A stretch of 64,000 bases of DNA from Pratylenchus scribneri (Eukaryota > Nematoda > Chromadorea > Rhabditida > Pratylenchidae). Within the stretch, counting starts at the first letter, position 1. Each line of letters starts with the position of its first letter. Below, piece by piece: positions 1 through 9,694 of the stretch. The notes below the pieces were generated by a model. The model was not told the origin of the DNA, ran no database searches, and worked only from the letters and a program-made list of their open reading frames with translations. A program made the translations under genes and the position numbers. Location: NCBI GenBank assembly GCA_030063045.1, contig JAQSEB010000059.1:558001-622000 (forward strand). The letters are read 5' to 3'.

Positions 1-105
1 TTTTTCCACATTGTTTGATAGTACATTCAGATTAGATTGTTCCAAATTGACTAATCCCAAATCATCTTGTGGTAATGTATTATCATCATCATCACCGAAA
101 TCCAT
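1..105 (-). CDS. 5' end of an unidentified acidic protein (partial)
   Basis: On the minus strand an ATG at 105-103 opens a frame that stays open to the window edge. It reads MDFGDDDDNTLPQDDLG, followed by an Asn/Leu-rich stretch. A splice acceptor (TTGTATTGTTAG) ends directly before the ATG, as in trans-spliced nematode genes, which supports this start. The protein is acidic; I do not recognise the family from about 34 residues. It lies downstream of and in the same direction as H2A.Z, 340 bp away. The rest of the gene is outside the window. Confidence 0.5.
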   Translation of the reverse strand, partial: MDFGDDDDNTLPQDDLGLVNLEQSNLNVLSNNVEK

Positions 106-445
106 CTAACAATACAAATTATTCTTTCAATCTTAATCAAGTAACTTTAAAGGTAAAAACCTTGAGTTGTAAAATAATAAATTTAAAAGAATTGCAATTT
201 TATTCGAAATTATTTAAAATGAATGATGGGAAATTAATGAGAGTAAAATTGGAAGGAAAACTAAAATAATTTAATAAAATGGAATAGGCGAATTGTGATG
301 ATAAATTGTTAATGTCCAGAGCAGAGGAGGAGTTAAGATGCATACATTTTTGTGTGTTTGCAGCCAGCCATTTATACAAATATAAACTTTCCGCGAAATG
401 TGGTTTTCAATAAAGCATCATTTTCCTCTTCATTCATTCATTCAT
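106..445. other. Gap downstream of H2A.Z
   Basis: Spacer between the H2A.Z stop codon and the next minus-strand start. It holds a short CATTCATT microsatellite at 429-447 and AT-rich sequence expected to contain the H2A.Z 3' UTR. A 66-codon plus-strand frame here overlaps the minus-strand exon and looks like a shadow. I see no other gene. Confidence 0.5.
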
Positions 446-1108
446 TCAGGCAGTTTGTCCCTTCTGCGTTGTGCCAGCTTGTTGAGCTCCCTTCTTATCC
501 TGAATATAATGTTGATGAATTAATCGGTTAAATGGACAAATTAGGTACCTTGTTCATCAGATAACGATGAATATGCGGGATGACACCGCCTCCAGCGATT
601 GTGGCTTTGATCAGCGAGTCAAGCTTAATATTGATTTTTATGATGCAAATTCACTTTGGAACCTCTTCATCGCCCCGAATTGCTAAATGCAAATGTCTGG
701 GTGTTACTCTCTTCACTTTCAAATCCTTTGAAGCATTGCCAGCCAGCTCCAGCACTTCCGCAGTCAAATACTCCAAAATGGCAGCGGAATAGACGGCTGC
801 CGTTGCACCAACTCGGCCATTGCTTGTGGTACGCTTTTTCAGGAAGCGATGGATACGACTAAAAAATTGGTGGAAATATTTAAAAGTATTTTGATAAATT
901 ACCCGACTGGAAATTGGAGACCGGCTCTGGCACTTCGCGAGATTACTTTCTGAAAAAAAAAACAAATTTTTAAACAAAAATTTCAAAATTTCTTAGGCTC
1001 AATTTTCTAGGCCTAGGCTTATTATTTGAAATTTATTAAATAAATTAAAATTACCTTTGATTTGGCTTTTCCGCTGTCCTTCCCGGATTTTCCTTTACCA
1101 CCTGCCAT
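446..1108 (-). CDS. htz-1: Histone variant H2A.Z
   Basis: H2A.Z replaces H2A in nucleosomes near promoters and is deposited by the SWR1/SRCAP remodeller. Five exons read on the minus strand: about 1108-1055, 950-903, 858 to about 658, 623-549 and 500-446, giving about 140 residues, the usual length. Exon 1 encodes a Gly/Lys-rich tail beginning [18 protein letters not shown]. Exon 2 carries RAGLQFPVG. Exon 3 carries the fold, including [18 protein letters not shown] and [20 protein letters not shown]. The [19 protein letters not shown] segment in exon 4 is specific to H2A.Z rather than canonical H2A. The exon 3 to 4 intron is only about 34 bp. The gene follows pbs-5 on the same strand but 499 bp away, too far to argue for an operon. 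Confidence 0.96.
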
Positions 1109-1607
1109 ATATGTGAATTAGAAATGAATTTGTTGGAAATCTGCAATTTGTATTTTTGCATTGTAATGAAGCAAAAATTTTTGGGTATTTTCGAAATAAA
1201 TTTGGCCCATTTTTATTGACCAAAATGAAGAAGTCTACTTTGGCCGCTAAACAGCAGCTCACAATCAAAAGGAGGAATGACGAGTGGCTTTGGTTATTTT
1301 GGCGGGAGACTGACCCAAGCTCCGGCAGCAAGCCAATGGGTAGCAATGGCTACGGAGCGAAATGTGGGCTTGGCTGTGTTTTATTCATCTCAGTCATCTA
1401 TATGAGCCGAGAGCCCTAATAATGGTTAGAAACTAGAGAGAATAAAAAGGACGCGGACGCTTACCAAAAATATAGGACATTGTGCCAAAATCGATATTAT
1501 TTACTTTTTATTCCAAGGAAATATGATAAATTTTATAAATAGAGGAGAACAAACAAAATTGTGGTCAACTTAAGACAATTATCATCTTTTGTTCTTTTTA
1601 TCATCGA
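1109..1607. other. Spacer between htz-1 and pbs-5
   Basis: AT-rich spacer upstream of H2A.Z and downstream of pbs-5. On the minus strand a possible acceptor (AAATTGCAG, about 1140) lies upstream of the H2A.Z ATG and could be a trans-splice site. Small frames at 1095-1419 on both strands lack family resemblance. The H2A.Z promoter presumably lies here. Confidence 0.4.
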
Positions 1608-2908
1608 TCAAACTGAAGCATAAACATCAATGCCTCTGGCCTGGGCAAATTCGTAGTACATCTCGCTGACATCTTCCGGTGGATATTGTTTGACGCCTTC
1701 CGAAGTGATATGAACCACTAAAAAATATTTGGAATTAAATTTAATTAACAAATTAAACCACAAACCATTGCATTGTCCGCCAGAACCGCCATCACGATAA
1801 GTAGCATGCATAATGGCCTGTCGTCCGAGTTTCAGTGCCTCCGCATCGGTCATTTCCGCCTTGTATTGGGTGTCCAAAATTCCATAGGCATTCAGCGATC
1901 CGGAGCCGACCGAAACATATTTTGGCAGTTTGATTCGCATTCCCGTATTTTCGACAAGATAGAGCGCTGGCCCCGAATCATCAACACCGGCAATCATTGA
2001 GCCCTTTAAAATAATTAATAGGCCAAAATTATTTATGAAATTTATAAATTTACCACACTGAGTCCGGCATTACGGTATCCATACATGACGTTGGCGAAAT
2101 ATTTGCTGGCAGCCGATACAGTGATTGGAGTTCCCTCACGCAATTCGAACAGACTTTAAACAAGAGGGAATATAATTTTGTTAAATTAATATTAATAGTG
2201 ATCACAAAAACCTTAAGAAAACCAAAAATGCTTGAGATGGTTCATAAAATCTTGAGAGCCAAAAAACCTTAAGATGGCTCAAGAAAACCTTGAGATCCAA
2301 AAACCTTAAGATAAGATGGACCATAAAAACCTTAAGAGAGTCAAAAACCTTAAGATGACCAAATGTTATTCAACTTCCTTATATAGTCTGATTTGTTAAA
2401 ATAAAAAAAACCTCACTTGCAATATTTTGACACTTGTTGGACCCAAAATTGACAATCGGCTGCACCGCCCGCCATTGTGGCCACCATTCGCTCATTGATA
2501 CGCAAGATTTTCATCACATCCTTCGTAGCTATAATCGATTTTCATTTTTTAAAATTGTATTATCAAAAAAATATACATATATAACCGCCGCTACTTGCGC
2601 GTGAATCAACCGCTACCACAATTCCACCCTTATCCTTTGCTGGATTCTTCGGCTTGTAGATGAAAGCAAGTGTTGTTGTGCCCTTCTTGAACTCGGCCAA
2701 TGGCATTTTAGTTCCTGGCCCAAAATTTTTGTTCACGAATGACTTTGGCTGCAAAATATTTAAAATTTATTCGGTTTTATTGGATTAAAACCTGAATATT
2801 TAGTGGCGGCATTTCTAATTGCAGTTCACAGCTAGTGTCATCTTGATTTACTTCTTTTCGAATTTCATCCATATAAGTCTCATCGGCATGTAAATCACGG
2901 TAAAACAT
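1608..2908 (-). CDS. pbs-5: 20S proteasome subunit beta-5 (chymotrypsin-like)
   Basis: A catalytic subunit of the 20S core, cleaving after hydrophobic residues. Six exons on the minus strand encode about 280 residues. Exon 1 starts MFYRDLHADETYMDE and exon 2 ends the propeptide at FKKG|TTTLAF, so the catalytic Thr1 follows Gly at about residue 63. Downstream come VAVDSRASSGGYI (Asp17/Ser19 region), KDVMKILRI (Lys33 region) and MAGGAADCQFW, diagnostic of beta-5. Later exons hold SVGSGSLNAYG and MHATYRDGGSGG, and the protein ends in RGIDVYASV. The ATG at 2908 gives a propeptide of normal size. The intron at about 2160-2415 holds a CCTTAAG minisatellite. All catalytic positions I can see are intact. 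Confidence 0.95.
2195..2375. repeat. CCTTAAG minisatellite in a pbs-5 intron
   Basis: Imperfect tandem units of roughly 25-35 bp built on AACCTTAAGATGG and AAAACCTTGAG variants fill most of this intron. The same AACCTTAAG core recurs in intronic minisatellites of three other genes in this window. Confidence 0.75.
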
Positions 2909-4039
2909 TTCTGCTGTATTATTGCAAAATCGTCGAAAAATCAGAATTGAATTTTAAGCAATATTCTCTGAAAAGTATTTCAGAATATCATTGAAGAAGG
3001 TGGCGCGAATAATTTTAATTAGAGAACAAATTGATGATGATTTATGAATTAAGGGATGATCAGCAAAGGTATCGGTATTGGCTAATCCTAGAAATTGAAA
3101 CTTGAAAGTAATTAGAGGCAGCAAATAATCTTACTATAAGTAAGCAAGGTTTTTAAACTTAATTATCCTTAAGCTGAAGAAAAAAGACCTTAAATTTAAG
3201 TTGATAAAAAATGATGATATTTTTATTTTCTTTTAAACTTTAAAGAAGTAAACTAATGCGAATCGGATGAGAAAATGAATGGAGAATGATGGAAAATTGG
3301 CAATTTGCAAGCATGGATAAAACTTAAAAATTCTTTGATGTGGTCTTAAAATTAAAACTAACTTTTTACTTTTAAATAGTATTTGCTGTTTACCTAATAA
3401 TTTTAGTCTTGATCTTGACTCTTGGGTTGAGGGGAGGGGATGGATTTTTGGCAAATTACTTTATCAATAAGTACACAAAATAAGACAAGATAATTACTCT
3501 TATTGGTCAGAAGAACAGGGCGTTCGACTGAGCTAGTACATAATTAATAATGCTTTCTATCTATTGGGACTTAAGGTTTTTTAATCCTATAAAGTAATTG
3601 GCATTGTGGGTCCGGTCCGTCATTTTTAGTCAGTAAACAAAATTATATACAATATAAAAAGAAATGTCACACGGTTTTGCGGGTAGAATAAGGTTCCAGA
3701 TGAGAGTTGGGATGTGGGACCTGAAAAAATGTATCCAAGTAGCGTCCGTTTAAACTAATTTGGGCATGATTTGGTTTGAGGTTGAATTTGGCCAGGTCGT
3801 TAGCAGAGGGGGAAAACCGGTTTTTGGACTTAGAATTTGGCCGCATTTTTTACATTTTCGTTCATAACTTATTTGTTTGTAGATATTTTGAAAAATTATT
3901 TTGTCGTCGCCCTGCACCAAAATGACGGCTTCAAAATGGTATACTGCACATTGGGCTGCGCGGCTTGGCCTAGGAGGAGTTTGTTAACTTCTATGCGCAG
4001 GTCATGATTTGGCCATATCCTGCCCCAGAGCTAAGCATA

Positions 4040-4425
4040 TAGTGGATGTGGGAACTGGAAGGTGAAAATTGGGACTCGGGGGTTTTCGGCCATGGGGAAT
4101 TCAATTATGACATTAGTTTTGAAATGCGCGCAACGGATGGTTTGCAAACCGGTTCAAAAAAGTCAAAAAATGTGAATTTGGGTGGATTGAGGTGAAATTT
4201 GGTATCCGGGGGTTTTCAGGTATGGAGAATTCAAAAATGGCAATGGCTTTTTGTTTTGCGCAGAAGGCGGTTTGTAAACCGGTTTAAAATGGAAATTTTT
4301 ATCGGATTGAGGTGAAAATTGAGATTCTGGGGTTTTCGAGTATGGAGAATTCAGAAATGATGTTCATTTTATGATCTATGAAAAAGGTGGTTTGCAAACC
4401 GGTTCAAAAATTTCTAAAAGAGGGA
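4040..4425. repeat. About 125-bp imperfect tandem repeat with AACCGGTT core
   Basis: Three diverged units share, in order, GGATTGAGGTGAAAATTG, a GGGGTTTTCGGSTATGGRGAATTC stretch and GGTTTGCAAACCGGTTC. The last motif sits near 4139, 4269 and 4388. It contains the palindromes TTTGCAAA and AACCGGTT. Related fragments occur near 3810. I see no coding potential. Confidence 0.7.
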
Positions 4426-4430
4426 AAATG

Positions 4431-4790
4431 CGGCGAGCGAAGCGAGCCTGCACACGACCTAAAGAAGAGCGGGCGAGCGAAGCGAGCCTGCACACGACCT
4501 AAAGAAGAGCGGGCGAGCGAAGCGAGCCTGCACACGACCTAAAGAAGAGCGGGCGAGCGAAGCGAGCCTGCACACGACCTTAAGAAGAGCGGGCGAGCGA
4601 AGCGAGCCTGCACACGACCTTAAGAAGAGCGGGCGAGCGAAGCGAGCCTGCACGCGACCTAAAGAAGGGCTGGCGAGCGAAGCGAGCCTGCACACGACCT
4701 TAAGAAGAGCGGGCGAGCGAAGCGAGCCTGCACGCGACCTAAAGAAGGGCTGGCGAGCGAAGCGAACCTGCCCACGACCTTTAAATAATT
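4431..4790. repeat. GC-rich 40-bp minisatellite, nine units
   Basis: Nine head-to-tail units with an exact 40-bp period start near 4434, 4474, 4514 and so on to 4754. Each contains the near-palindrome GCGAGCGAAGCGAGC, then CTGCACACGACCTAAAGAAG. Units differ by a few substitutions (CACACG/CACGCG, CTAAAG/CTTAAG). Composition is far more GC-rich than the surroundings. Confidence 0.92.
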
Positions 4791-5134
4791 TCAAAATCCG
4801 AATCCCTAGGGTAGGTCGAACGCGCCTTGGCGCGTTAACAAGAACAGAAGGCTGTAATCCCTCCCGACATCGTACCAAATCCTCCCCACATATTCCTTAC
4901 ATCCACGTCCCTTACGCCCCACTTTTCGCACGCCCGCTAGTTAAGTATAAGTAAAAAAAAAATTCTTGTATTTACTATTTAGCAAATCAAGACTCAAGCT
5001 CAAGAGGGAGGTTTATTTAGATTTTATTGGCTTTTTAAAAATTTGATATCTTCTTTTCCCGTGTCCTCCCTTCCCTCCAGCTTCCACTCATTTATAATCT
5101 AAAAATCTATTATTTTTAGAAAAAGATTAGTAAA

Positions 5135-8100
5135 ATGAGGAACGGAAGCATAAGTCCAATTCGCAATTATCATCATAGAGGGCGAGATCATGATGAAGAT
5201 AGGTTGGTTGTCTCGCTTTAAATTTACTACCACAAAAATGATTAAAACTTCAGCAATAATTCATTGGAGCGTTCAATGATGAAAGAAGCATTGAGAGTTG
5301 TGAAAGACAATCAATATGATTTTGATGCATGGACCCGACTTTTGAAACTTGTGGAAAAAGTGGTAAACCTTATGAATCAATAATGATTAGTAAAAAGTTT
5401 GTTTTTCCAGAATGATGAAAAGGCAGCCAGAGATGCATATGACGGTTTTCTTCGCCGCTATCCATTCTGCTACGGTTATTGGAAAAAATATGCTGATTTT
5501 GAACGCAACAATAAACATTATGAGAAATGTTTGACGGTTTGTTAATTTCCAACTTTCGCCTTCATATCCAAAAATCTTAAGGTCTATGAACGGGGTCTTG
5601 AAGCAATCCCGCTGAGTGTTGATTTATGGCTTTCCTATATTGCCTATGTGAAGGAAATTGCGATGGGCCAACGCCAAGCAACAGCAAAAATCAGAGAGTA
5701 AGCTAATATTTTAGTTATTAACTTTAAACCTGGATTGAGTTTAAAAATTCCTATTCAAACCGGAACTTTCAGAAGAAAAACGCATCGGATCTTGCCTCCC
5801 AGTGGGCGGCTCACAATCATGAAAGAAAAGAAAAATAAAAGAATTTTTAAAAGATCGAAATCGATAATATGATAATTATATGATGATGATCGGGTTTTAT
5901 ACATAATACATATATTTGTGTGTGTATATTGTAAATACTAGCATAAAACACAAATAAGAATTATCCCGGAATAAATTTACTTCATTTTATAAACAATTTA
6001 ATTGTGAAATAAGTTTAAACACAACCATCGAAACTTTAGCGTCTATTCTCGAGCATTGGAGGCTTGTGGTCTGGAATTCCGATCCGACAAACTTTGGATG
6101 GAATTTATTGACTGGGAATGCGCAAATGGCGAATTCGACAAGGCAATGGTGTTGTATGATGTGCTCATCACAACTCCGACAGCATTGTATGCAAGTCATA
6201 TTGAGAAGTAAGCAAGGTTTAAATGAATATGTACAATAATTGTTTTTCAATCTAAGATTCAAACAATTCATCAACTCACATGAGCCTGACCAAATCCTGA
6301 GTCCGGAAGAATACAATGAGCTGACGGATGCAATATATCCTCGAATCAAGGATTTTTTGGATGGCCAACCTCTCTTCTATTTGGAAGAATTTGAGGATGA
6401 AACAATTCCGAATGATGGTGAAAATATTGAGGAGGTTCAGCCAAAGATTATGCGCCGACGCAAAGTAATATATTTTCGTACTTTCCTATTACCGGGGAGG
6501 AGGGAATGGTGAAGAAGAATGAAATAGGAAAAGATGACGATAAGTATGATGATGATGAAGATTTAGAAGAAGATGATGATGAAGAAGAATAAGATGGCGA
6601 TATGGACGAGGAAGATGAAGAAGAGGATAATGGTAATGGCGAGGAAGATGAAGAAGAGGATAATGGCGAGGATGATGAAGAAGAAGAAGATGGTGATATG
6701 GATAATGAAGAAGATGAAGACGAGGATGATGAAGAAGAGGATAATGGCGAGGATGATGAAGAAGGGGATATGAAAAAGAGGATGAAGATTAAGACGAGGA
6801 TGCTGGCGAGGATGATGAAAAAGAGGACAATGAAAATCTGATAATGAAGATTATGATATGGAAGTAACGAATCTCATCTTCATTATCATCTTTATAGTCC
6901 TCTTCTTCTTCACAATCCCCCCGCCCTAGATAATAGGAAATATTTTAAATTTATTTAAATTAAATTGCAAATTGTTTAGCACAATGAACATGCACTCAAA
7001 GCCTTTCGAGAGGAAATTGTTCGCAGCCGACAAAAACGTTTTCTGGAAAATGAGCGGGAAGTCAGCATTCGCTGGAATTATGAGAATGCGGTTTGGATTT
7101 ATAATAAATTTATTTAAAAACCATCATTTTGCAGATTAAACGGCCATATTTCCATGTGAAACCGTTGGAACGCGAACAACTCCGAAATTGGTATTCATAT
7201 CTGGATTTCGAGATAATGACGAAGAAGAAACAGCGAATTTTATTCCTTTTTGAACGTTGCATAATTGCCTGCGCAAATTATGAGGAAATGTGGATAAAGG
7301 TTTATAGAATTATTATTTGTAATTAAATAGTGAATATTTTAGTATGCAAATTATCTTGAATCCACTGGGGACTCAAATGCTGCTCGCGGAATTTACAAAA
7401 GATCAACTGGAATTCATTGCCCAGGTTTGACTCATTTTAATAAGAAGACTAGAAAAAGTTAGGCATTATCTTCTTCCTTAGATCTAATAGGTTCTTCTCT
7501 TCATCTCTTGTCCTTAGGAGGTTCTTCTCTTCTTCCTTAGACTAGGAGGGTCTTCTCTTCATCCCTAGACCTTAAGAGGGTCTTCTCTTCATCCCTGGAC
7601 ATTAAGAGGGTCCTTTCTGGGTCTTCTCTTCATCCCTAGACGTTAAGAGGGTCTTCTCTACTTCTCAAGTCATTAAGAGGGTCTTCTCTTCTTGATAACT
7701 TGTTAGGAAAAAGATAAAGCACTCAAATTCTCATCAGCTTTTATTCATTATTAAATTTCAAATCAAATAATTAAATTTTTAAAATAATCAATTCAATCAA
7801 CTTTCAGGCAAACCCGGGATACACTTGGCCTATAGCGCATTTGAAGAAAAATCTGGTTTGATTAAAATTACTCAATTTTTGCTTATTTATCTAATTTATA
7901 GGTAGCATTGATACAGCCGAAATTATTCTACAGGAATTTGATCGCCGCCATCCCGATTATCTTGCTGTTCAGCTACGATTGCTATCAATTGAGCGACGAA
8001 AAATCACAAAAATGGAGTAAGAAAATTATTAAAATTAAAAACATTAAATAAAATTGGAATTTAAGCAATCCTGATTATTCTTCGCTGGTTGCAAAATATG

Positions 8101-9320
8101 AGCGGCTGATCCAGGATGCCTCATCACGGAAGGTGGCCTCCTTTTGGGCATTGAAATTGGCTCGATTTCATACCCGATTCCGACATGATCGAAAATTGGC
8201 GAAAAAAGTTTTGAAGGAGGCGGTTTCCAGAGACAAGGTTTTTCAATTTTGAATTCTTTTCTGACCAAATTTTAGGACAATTTACAACTTTATTTGCAAC
8301 TGGTCGACTTGGCCTACAGCTCATCGCATTCTCGGGACAGTGAAATCATCGGCGCATTCGACATAGCAATTGATAGTAAAGAATTGAGCCTAGAAGATCG
8401 ATACCAATTTTCGCTACGCAAAATGGAATTCTTGGAGGAATTGAGTGGCGATATTTCAAGGTAGAAAACAAAGGAAGAGAAAAATATATATAAAAAGATA
8501 TTTATAATATACATTCAAAAATTTGTTAAATGTGATTGATATTTATTTTATACATTTTTTTATAAGTATTTTTAAATATTTGTAATAAATTTGGGTATTT
8601 TTATTTTTGATGAAATCGATTACCTAGAGGATTTTCATTAAATATCTTCCGAAATTATCTATCGATAATATAAAAAATGGTTGATTCTAAAATATTATGA
8701 GGCCATAAAACATTGACAAATCAGGCCCTATTCTATCTGAGCCAATGGCTATGGCCTAAACCAAATGGCAAGCCCTAAAGTTTCTTTATGGCCAAAATTT
8801 TTTGGCTTAAAAAGCCAAATTTTTTTAATATTGGGATAAATTCAATTTATCTCTCATTAAGTAAATTCGTTTCGAATTTTTAAGAGAAAAAAAGGCGATG
8901 ATATAATCAAATGGAATAATGATTAAAATTTTTGCAGAATTCATCATCATGTTGAAAAACATTTGGCACTGGAAAAGGCCTTTGAATCGCCACCTTCGAT
9001 GACCATTTATCATGGCAAACATTTACCACTTTATAAAGAGTAATTTAATTTAAACTAAATTACCAATTAAATAAAATCATTTTAGGGTTCAACCACAACA
9101 AATTGTTGAACAACAAAAAACCACCAACAACAAAGATGAAGAGGAGGAGGACGATGGGGGCGGTGGCGGTGAACCAATGGAAAAGCGGATGAAGTTTGAA
9201 CCGGTTGAACATGATGGAAATGCAAACAATGTAGCAAATACTTCATCGGTGGGCAGCAACAACAGCACGTTGATTCCAATCATCACAACAAATTCATTCA
9301 ATCAACAGAACATGCAATGA
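5135..9320 (+). CDS. prp-39: Pre-mRNA splicing factor PRP39 (PRPF39)
   Basis: A HAT-repeat scaffold of the U1 snRNP that helps select 5' splice sites. About 14 exons run from ATG 5135 ([17 protein letters not shown]) to TGA 9318-9320. Family landmarks in order are [102 protein letters not shown] and [19 protein letters not shown]. The last exon (9086-9320) adds a low-complexity E/D/G-rich tail with a basic EKRMKFEP patch. Introns are odd: one holds a 350-bp GA-rich tract (6495-6850), another a 30-bp minisatellite (7480-7700). A possible extra 3' exon at 5773 is discussed under findings. Confidence 0.93.
6495..6850. repeat. Purine-rich GAAGATGAAGAAGAGG tract in a prp-39 intron
   Basis: About 350 nt of nearly pure purines on the plus strand, made of GATGAAGAAGAGGATAATGGCGAG-like units. 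It lies between the exon ending in MRRRK and the exon starting HNEHALKAF, which join correctly without it. It can be read as Asp/Glu-rich peptide but frames carry stops, so I treat it as intronic simple repeat. Confidence 0.8.
7440..7705. repeat. About 30-bp TTAAGAGGGTCTTCTC minisatellite in prp-39
   Basis: Roughly eight imperfect units of CCCTAGACNTTAAGAGGGTC plus TTCTCTTCAT sit in the intron after the exon ending in TGIHCPG. The transcribed strand is pyrimidine-rich in TTCTCTTC blocks. Confidence 0.8.
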
Positions 9321-9694
9321 TAATGAAATGAATGATGATTTATGATGATGATATATTTTACACACAAATAAATTCATTTGATGCTCTGTTTTAGTATTAT
9401 TTATGCACATTTTCTTTTCACACACAATCATTATAATCATCCATGTCCATTATAAAATCGGATTAAATAATATAGTTAAGGAATTTTGTCTTCAGCTTGA
9501 TTTCGATTTCTGATGAGAATGTCTTTTTAATTATTCTGTCAATTTTAATTTTAATATCTTTTTTCTTCTTTTTAAATGAATAAATATTTGGAATTTATAT
9601 TGATTATTAAATCTTGAAATTGAACATTTATTTAAATATTTTTAATTTTATTTTTTATTTAATTCTTTTTTATTTTAATGAAATAAGAAATGAA
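9321..9694. other. Spacer between prp-39 and the ZNF622 homologue
   Basis: AT-rich 374-bp gap between two plus-strand genes. It contains AATAAA at 9367-9372, about 50 bp after the prp-39 stop, a likely poly(A) signal. No further gene or repeat is seen. Confidence 0.4.

Larger units (their letters stand above)
2909..5134. other. Gene-poor region upstream of pbs-5 and prp-39
   Basis: No coding region can be supported across 2.2 kb. It separates two divergent genes, so both promoters should lie here. 2909-3600 is plain AT-rich sequence. 3600-4430 is noticeably less AT-rich and holds about 125-bp imperfect repeats. 4431-4790 is a GC-rich 40-bp minisatellite. A 139-codon minus-strand frame at 4459-4878 is a product of that repeat, not a gene. 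The change in base composition suggests an old transposon insertion or satellite, but I see no transposase. Confidence 0.55.

Noticed and set aside
4459..4878. 139-codon minus-strand frame
   Set aside because: Translation of the 40-bp minisatellite; repeats of 120 nt give a repeating peptide by arithmetic alone.
6602..6841. Acidic Asp/Glu-rich 79-codon frame
   Set aside because: Lies in a prp-39 intron whose flanking exons join in frame without it; simple repeat.
9082..9301. Minus-strand Cys/His/Ser-rich frames
   Set aside because: Shadows of the last prp-39 exon, which reads through correctly on the plus strand.
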